Assembly: GCA_001564035.1 (NCBI GenBank)
Contig: LKMX01000050.1
Location: 1-5,208 of the forward strand
DNA length: 5,208 nucleotides
Source: Nanohaloarchaea archaeon PL-Br10_U2g27
GTDB taxonomy: Archaea > Nanohalarchaeota > Nanosalinia > Nanosalinales > Nanosalinaceae
Direction of reading: 5' to 3'
In this document: one piece after another, positions 1-3,959 of the stretch
How the letters are laid out: the number at the start of each line of letters is the position of its first letter
How positions within the stretch are numbered: position 1 is the stretch's first letter
Notes under the pieces: model-generated
Seen by the model: the letters and a program-made list of their open reading frames with translations, nothing else
Told to the model about the DNA's origin: nothing
The model's database searches: none
Program-made: the position numbers and the translations under genes

Positions 1-4
1 ATTT

Positions 5-23
5 CCTGCCTTTAGAAAGGAGG
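5..23 (-). terminator. Possible hairpin just after the stop of the leftmost gene
   Basis: Directly after the TAG stop of the minus-strand gene ending at 28, an imperfect inverted repeat can fold. CCT-CCTTT pairs with AAAGG-AGG, with one bulged base and a very short loop. No strong T-run follows on the minus strand, so it is a weak terminator candidate. It could also serve a convergent gene outside the window. The same bases read on the plus strand as AAAGGAGGTG, which looks like a ribosome binding site but has no usable gene after it. Confidence 0.25.
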
Positions 24-27
24 TGTT

Positions 28-459
28 CTAGTTTATTTGGCAGTTGTATCCTATGTAGGCCTGTTCAGAGTCTAGTTCTATGTGATTTATGAGCAGTGTT
101 TCCTGTTCTTCTATGTTGCCTTCTTCGTCGAGTTCAGAGTATTCTATTTCTAGATCGTCTGTGGATGGTGTGCAGTAGTAGTGGTCTACGTTTTGGCCTT
201 CTTCGCTGCCTTCTTCACATCTCAGGTTTCTGCTGGATGTTGAAAACTCGGAAGTGTTGCTTCTCTCAATTTTGAGGTCTACATTGGACTCGTCGCTTAG
301 CTCTACATGCGATTCTAGAAAGCTATCTAGTTCTTCTGGACAGCTCTGTTCTACGCCGTTAAACTCGTTGAATCTTTCTTCTACTGCGCTCGGTGCTAAA
401 AAATATGTTGTCAGGCCTGCAAGTATTACTGTTACGACGATGTACTTAGGAAAACTCAA
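28..459 (-). CDS. Acidic membrane-anchored or secreted protein, unknown function
   Basis: I do not recognise this 143-residue protein. Residues 5-23 form one hydrophobic helix (signal anchor or uncleaved signal peptide), so the remainder probably lies outside the cell. The exported part is extremely acidic (about 33 Asp/Glu against 6 Lys/Arg in the whole protein), as is usual for proteins exposed to high salt. It has four cysteines (C40, C81, C96, C140) that could form two disulfides. No lipobox precedes C40. The start is TTG at 459-457, immediately after an in-frame TAA, and no ATG or GTG alternative exists before the helix. A TATAAA box on the minus strand at 486-481 sits about 25 bases upstream, fitting a leaderless transcript. 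It is divergent from the gene at 569. The reading frame is solid; the function is unknown. Confidence 0.72.
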   Translation of the reverse strand: MSFPKYIVVTVILAGLTTYFLAPSAVEERFNEFNGVEQSCPEELDSFLESHVELSDESNVDLKIERSNTSEFSTSSRNLRCEEGSEEGQNVDHYYCTPSTDDLEIEYSELDEEGNIEEQETLLINHIELDSEQAYIGYNCQIN

Positions 460-480
460 TTAACGCTCACTGAGTAACTG

Positions 481-486
481 TTTATA
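481..486 (-). promoter_or_regulatory. TATA box for the leftmost minus-strand gene
   Basis: TATAAA on the minus strand is centred about 25 bases before the TTG start at 459. This is the distance expected in archaea when transcription starts at the first base of the start codon. The palindrome TTTAAA at 495-500 is an alternative box farther out. Confidence 0.5.
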
Positions 487-537
487 GTTATTAGTTTAAA
501 TTAGCTAGGCATTTGAGTCAGGAAGCGGTCGTGAATC

Positions 538-544
538 TATTTAA
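538..544 (+). promoter_or_regulatory. TATA box for the gene at 569
   Basis: TATTTAA is centred about 28 bases before the ATG at 569, and there is no Shine-Dalgarno sequence in between. This fits a leaderless archaeal transcript. The 109-base divergent gap holds this box and the opposite-strand one. Confidence 0.5.
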
Positions 545-568
545 TCTTGGTCTGACATATTCAGGTTT

Positions 569-976
569 ATGGGATTGATAAGAACTTTTAACGTCATCCT
601 GATTTCTGGCGTGGTCTTTGCAGCTGCAGCCTTTGCAGCGTTTACCTACGTTGCATTCAGCGTTCCCAATCCAGTCCTCCAAGATTTCAGTATAGTCCAT
701 GCGGAGGAAACCGATTCTGAAAGAGCATACGCAGAAGTCGAGGTATTCAACAGAGGAGGTTCTGGAGATATTGTAGTGGAGTTACAGGCCTTAGATGAGC
801 TTGACCGCGAAGTAGATACTTGGAATGAGGAGGTTGAGATGAGCCAGTTGGAGCGCAGGACCTTGGATTTCAACGTTTCAGAGCCGGATAATGCTGAAAA
901 CTTTGTGGTTGATGCATGGCCAGGTGAAAGGCCTGAGGAGTCGCTTGCAGAGCCGTTAACAGAATCAGACCTGTGA
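569..976 (+). CDS. Membrane-anchored extracellular beta-sandwich-like protein
   Basis: This is a 135-residue protein with an Ala/Phe-rich hydrophobic helix at residues 7-31, followed by an acidic domain that should face outside. Residues 36-116 alternate hydrophobic and polar residues in strand-like runs (YAEVEVFNRGGSG, DIVVELQALD, RRTLDFNV, NFVVDAWP). The VEVFNRG-type strand followed by a turn is typical of CARDB or other Ig-like folds found in archaeal surface proteins. There are no cysteines and no catalytic motif. The tail is rich in Glu, Pro and Ser. The ATG start is supported by a TATA box at leaderless distance and by the position of the membrane helix. Function is unknown; a role in the cell envelope is inferred from topology only. 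Confidence 0.72.
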   Translation: MGLIRTFNVILISGVVFAAAAFAAFTYVAFSVPNPVLQDFSIVHAEETDSERAYAEVEVFNRGGSGDIVVELQALDELDREVDTWNEEVEMSQLERRTLDFNVSEPDNAENFVVDAWPGERPEESLAEPLTESDL

Positions 977-986
977 ATAAAGCCGG

Positions 987-995
987 TATATTTAT
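987..995 (+). promoter_or_regulatory. TATA box for the small membrane gene pair
   Basis: TATATTTAT is centred about 32 bases before the ATG at 1023, so the transcript would have no leader or one of only a few bases. It lies in the 46-base gap after the gene ending at 976, and an AGGCCT repeat sits between the box and the start. Confidence 0.5.
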
Positions 996-1022
996 GTATG
1001 AGGCCTTGTAAACTCATTATGT

Positions 1023-1139
1023 ATGATTGAGGATCCGATGTTCGCATTTGTTATTGTTTGGGCTGCGGTTATAGGCGTGGTAAGCTCTTATTATGTGGTA
1101 AGGCTTGGCAGAGAAGTTAGAGAGGTGCATTTCGAGTGA
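1023..1139 (+). CDS. 38-aa single-helix membrane peptide, coupled to next gene
   Basis: This short gene encodes 38 residues beginning MIEDPMFAFVIVW. Residues 6-26 form one hydrophobic helix, followed by a positively charged tail (VVRLGREVREVHFE), so the tail should stay in the cytoplasm. Three things support a real gene. It has a TATA box at the proper distance. Its TGA stop overlaps the GTG start of the following membrane protein by four bases (GTGA). It also carries a GAGGTG Shine-Dalgarno sequence for that gene. The arrangement suggests a small accessory subunit of the four-helix protein. Its size and shape recall CcmD or CcoQ-type helper peptides, but I see no sequence match to either. 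Function is unknown. Confidence 0.62.
   Translation: MIEDPMFAFVIVWAAVIGVVSSYYVVRLGREVREVHFE
1122..1127 (+). promoter_or_regulatory. Ribosome binding site for the GTG start at 1136
   Basis: GAGGTG lies eight bases before the GTG at 1136, inside the end of the upstream 38-aa gene. It decides the start of the four-helix protein and indicates translational coupling of the pair. Confidence 0.6.
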
Positions 1140-1627
1140 TTTCAGGTTTTATAGGCCTTTTCCAGAATGCGTTCAGCGACCCATATATTTTGATCAGGTT
1201 CATGCATTTGGCTGCTGCAGTAGTTGCTATAGGCGCTGTAACAGTTACGGATTCAATGCTTATGCTTCTACACTTTAAGCAAAAGTTTGCTCCTGTATTC
1301 GCTAAGCTGGCATCGGTTTTGTCGCTTCTTGTCTGGATAGGCCTAGCAGTACTTGGTTTTACAGGGATATACCTTATTTCGCAGTATCCTGAGAATGTTC
1401 ACGGCTGGTTCTTCCAGACTAAAATGGTTCTGGTGAGCATAGTATTCTTTAACGGTATCGTATTGAATGAGAAGGTGACCCCAAGATTCAGGAATCTCGC
1501 GGACGACTGGGATCCTGAAAGCATTGAAGTAATAAAGTTTGAAAGGTTTGCAGGCGTATTTGCATTAATCTCGATCATCGGGTGGTGGACTATATTCTTC
1601 ATCATCTTCGCCAACCAGTACGTATAA
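1136..1627 (+). CDS. Four-helix integral membrane protein, unknown function
   Basis: This 163-residue protein has four predicted membrane helices at about residues 18-42, 58-82, 92-112 and 137-160. It has conserved-looking features: an RFMH motif at the start of helix 1 (H24), GFTGIYL at the end of helix 2, a lysine-led helix 3 (KMVLVSIVFFNGIVLNEKVTP), and a Trp-rich helix 4. This layout loosely resembles CopD/DUF2269-type four-helix proteins, some of which are thought to bind haem or copper through helix histidines. H24 and H46 are the only histidines near membrane helices, and the resemblance is from memory, not from an alignment. The GTG start is fixed by the GTGA overlap with the 38-aa gene and by the GAGGTG eight bases upstream. 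A T-run follows the stop. Confidence 0.75.
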   Translation: MISGFIGLFQNAFSDPYILIRFMHLAAAVVAIGAVTVTDSMLMLLHFKQKFAPVFAKLASVLSLLVWIGLAVLGFTGIYLISQYPENVHGWFFQTKMVLVSIVFFNGIVLNEKVTPRFRNLADDWDPESIEVIKFERFAGVFALISIIGWWTIFFIIFANQYV

Positions 1628-1631
1628 CCGC

Positions 1632-1639
1632 TTTTTTAT
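1632..1639 (+). promoter_or_regulatory. T-run / TATA box between membrane gene and DUF3467-like gene
   Basis: TTTTTTAT starts five bases after the TAA at 1627 and lies about 28 bases before the GTG at 1664. It may act both as a T-tract terminator for the upstream gene and as the TATA element for the next, leaderless one. The next gene's start is directly preceded by an AGGCCT copy at 1658-1663. Confidence 0.42.
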
Positions 1640-1663
1640 CTTTCCGTATTCTAAAACAGGCCT

Positions 1664-1954
1664 GTGATGAAAGGAAAAAGTTTTTACTCGGACGGTATGG
1701 CCTTAGTTTTCAGGAATAAGGAGTTTGTCTTGGACTTCAGAAAATCTGTTCCCTTGCTTGAAGGCCCTGATGCAGACAAAAAAGTTTCAGTCGAACACCA
1801 GCCCATAATTGTCTCTCCTGAAACAGCTAAAAGATTCAAAAACTTGCTTGAAAAAAATATACAGCGCTATGAAGAAAAATACGGGGAAATAGAGTTAGAG
1901 AACCGTGAGAAGGAAGAGCCTGAATCTGAAGAAAGCCACGACTACATCGCGTGA
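1664..1954 (+). CDS. DUF3467-like small protein
   Basis: This is a 96-residue soluble protein. It has the pattern I associate with the DUF3467 family: an N-terminal FYSDGMALVF strand, then FVLDFRKS, then a VSPETAKRFKNLLEKNIQRYEEKYGEIEL helix. That last stretch matches the family's usual (V)SPxxAKxLxxxLxxNxxxYExxFGxI ending. The last 20 residues are a Glu-rich tail. The molecular role of DUF3467 proteins is not established as far as I know. GTG at 1664 and ATG at 1667 are adjacent in-frame starts; GTG fits a leaderless transcript slightly better, and either gives the same protein within one residue. It lies just before the replication initiator but has its own promoter-like T-run, so it need not be functionally linked. 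Confidence 0.75.
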   Translation: MMKGKSFYSDGMALVFRNKEFVLDFRKSVPLLEGPDADKKVSVEHQPIIVSPETAKRFKNLLEKNIQRYEEKYGEIELENREKEEPESEESHDYIA

Positions 1955-1970
1955 AAAAAAGGTTAGATGC

Positions 1971-1976
1971 ATAAAA
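1971..1976 (+). promoter_or_regulatory. Weak TATA-like box for cdc6/orc1
   Basis: ATAAAA is centred about 25 bases before the GTG start at 1998, in the 43-base gap after the DUF3467-like gene. There is no Shine-Dalgarno sequence near the start, so a leaderless transcript is likely. The box is weak, and co-transcription from upstream is also possible. Confidence 0.35.
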
Positions 1977-1997
1977 CAAACTGGTTAATTAGTTAAT

Positions 1998-3011
1998 GTG
2001 ACTAGGAACACTGTTATACAGGATGCTAGGGTCCTGACCGCAGACTACCTGCCTAACAGAATGCTGCACAGAGGCAATGAACGCCAAGTAATCGCAGATA
2101 ACCTAAGCCCTATCCTTGAAGGCCTCCCGCCTATAGACATGCTGATCTACGGCCCTCCTGGAACGGGGAAAACTGCGATGGCACAGTACGTCGTCGACGA
2201 ACTACAAAAACACTCTCCCAATTTACTGTCAGGGTTCGTTGATGGATTCGGACAACCTAGTCGATTCGAGGTATATTACAAACTTCTCAGAGATATGAAC
2301 GAGTTCGTAACAAGAGGAGGAACATCAACAGAAGAACTTGTCGACAAGTTCGAGGAAAAGGCCTACAATGCTCCAATGGCGATAGTAGTGGATGAAGCCG
2401 ACCAGATAAAAGATGAGAAAGTACTTTATGACCTCTCAAGATTTCAAAACGCGGCAATTATACTAATAGCCAACAGAGGCGACGTTTTCGTTGATATGGA
2501 TGATAGAATAAGATCTTCATTCTCATCAATCGATGAAATAAGGTTCAAAGCCTACGCGGATGATGAAATAGTGGATATACTCAAAGACCGTGTAAAATAC
2601 GGTTTAAGAGACGAGGCAATAACCAGTTCCGGCCTCAAAATAATTGCGTCTAAATCAGGCGGAGACGCAAGAGTAGCCATATCAACACTGAGAAAAGCAG
2701 CGCAGAAAGCAGAACGAGAAGGCCTAGAAAAAATAAGTAAAGAAATAATTAAAGAAAGTTTTACAGATGCAGTAAAAGACAACCGCTCAATATCTCTGAA
2801 AAAACTCAATGAAGATCAGAGAAAGCTCTACGACGTACTCAAGGAAGAGAAACAACTTCCATCAGCAAAACTGTTCCAGGCCTACAAACAAGAAGCTGAA
2901 GAACCTCCAAGTGACAGAACACTGAGACGGTACATGAAAAAAATGGAGGCCTACGGACTAATAGAAAGCAAAGGATCCACGAGGGACAGGAAGTACAGTT
3001 TGAAATCCTGA
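1998..3011 (+). CDS. cdc6: Cdc6/Orc1 replication initiator (AAA+ ATPase)
   Basis: This 337-residue protein binds origin recognition boxes and loads the MCM helicase in archaea. The order of elements is typical: an N-terminal PNRMLHRGNERQ segment (residues 19-30), Walker A GPPGTGKT (52-59), Walker B VVDEAD (130-135), a sensor 1 Asn in LIANRGD (about 159), an arginine-finger region DDRIRSSF (168-175), and sensor 2 GGDARVAI (221-228, with R225). It ends in a winged-helix DNA-binding domain (about 265-337, with SDRTLRRYMKKMEAYGLIE). It is slightly shorter than many family members (roughly 370-420) but all motifs are intact, so it should be active. The start is GTG at 1998; the overlapping ATG at 1996 is out of frame and stops at once. 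The non-coding gap downstream carries an ORB-like site, as expected for an origin-linked initiator gene. Confidence 0.96.
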   Translation: MTRNTVIQDARVLTADYLPNRMLHRGNERQVIADNLSPILEGLPPIDMLIYGPPGTGKTAMAQYVVDELQKHSPNLLSGFVDGFGQPSRFEVYYKLLRDMNEFVTRGGTSTEELVDKFEEKAYNAPMAIVVDEADQIKDEKVLYDLSRFQNAAIILIANRGDVFVDMDDRIRSSFSSIDEIRFKAYADDEIVDILKDRVKYGLRDEAITSSGLKIIASKSGGDARVAISTLRKAAQKAEREGLEKISKEIIKESFTDAVKDNRSISLKKLNEDQRKLYDVLKEEKQLPSAKLFQAYKQEAEEPPSDRTLRRYMKKMEAYGLIESKGSTRDRKYSLKS

Positions 3012-3074
3012 ATTTCGTTCACTTATTCTAATACAAGAATCAGAGTTACGGACATTCGGACACATCTAAGTCGG

Positions 3075-3083
3075 TTTAAATAT
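3075..3083 (+). promoter_or_regulatory. TATA box of the PolB2 operon
   Basis: TTTAAATAT is a strong archaeal TATA-like box, about 67 bases before the ATG at 3145. Transcription from it would begin near 3105 and give a roughly 40-base leader containing the ORB-like G-string. A second candidate, TATACTTAT at 3099-3107, would give a leader of about 15 bases. TCGGT direct repeats flank the first box and could be operator sites. Confidence 0.45.
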
Positions 3084-3106
3084 CGGTCTTGACGCATCTA
3101 TACTTA

Positions 3107-3134
3107 TCCCGGAGGAAACCCTTGGGGGAGGGGG
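3107..3134 (+). other. Origin recognition box (ORB)-like element
   Basis: The sequence reads TCCCGGAGGAAACCC, then TT, then GGGGGAGGGGG. This matches the architecture of archaeal ORBs bound by Cdc6/Orc1: a TCC-x-GGAAAC core, then a short spacer, then a run of Gs. The known haloarchaeal and euryarchaeal form is roughly TCCAGTGGAAAC followed by GGGG; the core here differs at a few bases. The GGAGG inside the G-string (3127-3131) is 13 bases before the ATG at 3145, so the same bases may also act as a distant ribosome binding site. It lies 96 bases after the cdc6 stop, which strengthens the assignment. Confidence 0.6.
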
Positions 3135-3144
3135 AAAAACCAAC

Positions 3145-3735
3145 ATGTCTGTACTGAAAACTGTAGAAACAATCAAAACAGTAGAAGGCCTTAACGCAGT
3201 CCACACAAATACACGGCTAGCGTTTCCAGCACTGATACAGAAAATAGCCCATAACTATAACAGTATTCTCTGGATAGACTCGACTAATAGTGCCAAAACA
3301 CATTACTTCGAGTCTAGGCCTGAACTACTGGAAAAAATATCTATAGCAAGGGCGTTCACACCGCTCCAACACCACCAACTATGCAAAAAACACTGCAAAA
3401 ATCATGAGTTAATTGTTGCGCCAGCAATCGACATATTATACAAGGAATCATCGCTTTACAGAACTGAAGCCGTCAAACTATTCAAAGACGCTGTGAACTC
3501 GTTGAAGCAGAAAAAACTGCTTTTCTCAACAAAAACCGGGTTAGGCCTCAAAATAAAGGAAAAAGCCGATAACAGGATAAAAATCACTAAAACTGATTTA
3601 GGCCTAAAATTCGAAGATGAAGAACTGGTTACAACGTCTTACTTCGATGCTGGAACTTTACAGACTACCGTGAAAAGTTATGAGGAGGTGGAAAAAAGGT
3701 GGGAAGAACCAATCAAACCTACAGAAACCGTCTAG
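3145..3735 (+). CDS. RecA/RadA-fold protein lacking the P-loop (PolB2-associated)
   Basis: This 196-residue protein follows the RadA/RadB core in order. ILWIDSTNS (41-49) is the strand after the P-loop helix. ISIARAFTPLQHHQL (65-79) corresponds to the RadA VARAFNSDHQ region. ELIVAPAIDILYK (88-100) sits where Walker B plus DSLT should be. The Walker A glycine-lysine loop is absent (VHTNTRLAF at 19-27 occupies its place), and the Walker B Asp is replaced by Ala. ATP hydrolysis is therefore unlikely. I recall haloarchaeal proteins with the same FTPxQHHxL and VAPAxDxxY signatures. It heads an overlapping operon with a small coiled-coil protein and a PolB2-type polymerase, so a structural role in recruiting the polymerase, like bacterial ImuA, is inferred. 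It lacks the N-terminal helix-hairpin-helix domain of RadA. Confidence 0.72.
   Translation: MSVLKTVETIKTVEGLNAVHTNTRLAFPALIQKIAHNYNSILWIDSTNSAKTHYFESRPELLEKISIARAFTPLQHHQLCKKHCKNHELIVAPAIDILYKESSLYRTEAVKLFKDAVNSLKQKKLLFSTKTGLGLKIKEKADNRIKITKTDLGLKFEDEELVTTSYFDAGTLQTTVKSYEEVEKRWEEPIKPTETV
3684..3690 (+). promoter_or_regulatory. Strong ribosome binding site for the GTG start at 3699
   Basis: GGAGGTG lies eight bases upstream of the GTG at 3699, inside the 3' end of the RecA-like gene. It is the best Shine-Dalgarno match linked to a gene in the window and fixes the start of the small middle gene of the operon. Confidence 0.7.
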
Positions 3736-3959
3736 AAACATTCAAGGATAGATTCAAACCCTTCAGAAAGGCCTTGAGAAAAAGCGATAAAAAATACTTA
3801 GACTCGCTATGGGAAAAAGCCTTCTACCACGCATCAGCATCCAGCTACATGAATCCGCGCGATCCAGGCGCCTCAGCCATTATTTCAATCCAGTTAGAGC
3901 AAGAAAAAGAGATACAGAGGCTTAAAAAAAGATTAGAAGAAATGGAATGTTCAAAATAG
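3699..3959 (+). CDS. Small coiled-coil protein of the PolB2 operon
   Basis: This 86-residue protein overlaps the previous gene by 37 bases and the polymerase gene by 13. Its first third is basic (RNRLETFKDRFKPFRKALRKSDKK). The middle has YLDSLWEKAFYHASASSYMNPRDPGASAIISI, and the end is a heptad-like, charged coiled coil (QLEQEKEIQRLKKRLEEM). From memory, similar short proteins with a central A..YxNPxDP motif and a C-terminal coiled coil occur in haloarchaea, but I cannot name the family with confidence. The GTG start is fixed by GGAGGTG eight bases upstream. Tight overlaps on both sides mean the three products are probably made together. A bridging or dimerising subunit between the RecA-like protein and the polymerase is plausible but unproven. 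Confidence 0.75.
   Translation: MGRTNQTYRNRLETFKDRFKPFRKALRKSDKKYLDSLWEKAFYHASASSYMNPRDPGASAIISIQLEQEKEIQRLKKRLEEMECSK

Larger units (their letters stand above)
3012..3144 (+). other. Candidate replication origin region (oriC) next to cdc6
   Basis: This is the longest non-coding stretch in the window. It lies directly downstream of cdc6/orc1, a common place for archaeal origins. It holds two CGGACA repeats (3049-3054, 3057-3062), two TCGGT repeats 12 bases apart (3071-3075, 3083-3087) around an AT-rich TTTAAATAT, and an ORB-like element with a G-string at 3107-3134. The AT-rich core could be an unwinding site or simply the promoter of the downstream operon. I found no second, inverted ORB here, which a classical archaeal origin would have, so it may be half of an origin or a single-ORB one. 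Confidence 0.5.

Noticed and set aside
16..25. Strong Shine-Dalgarno-like AAAGGAGGTG on the plus strand
   Set aside because: The only start codon at suitable distance opens a frame of about a dozen codons. It more likely belongs to the hairpin after the leftmost gene.
254..463. Plus-strand open frame opposite the leftmost gene
   Set aside because: Ser/Leu-rich shadow of a strongly acidic minus-strand gene.
702..712. Second exact copy of the ORB-like core CGGAGGAAACC
   Set aside because: It lies inside the coding sequence of the gene at 569 and has no G-string after it. The identical 11-mer is worth noting but is most likely chance.
646..1047. Long open frame on the minus strand opposite the gene at 569
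   Set aside because: It is Ser/Thr-rich shadow translation of the acidic gene on the plus strand, with no promoter or recognisable protein features.
2552..2809. Minus-strand open frame opposite cdc6
   Set aside because: It is antisense to the sensor 2 region of a well-supported gene, with no independent evidence.
3124..3139. G-quadruplex in the G-string
   Set aside because: Only two runs of five Gs are adjacent, so an intramolecular four-run quadruplex is not well supported. An ORB G-string is the better explanation.
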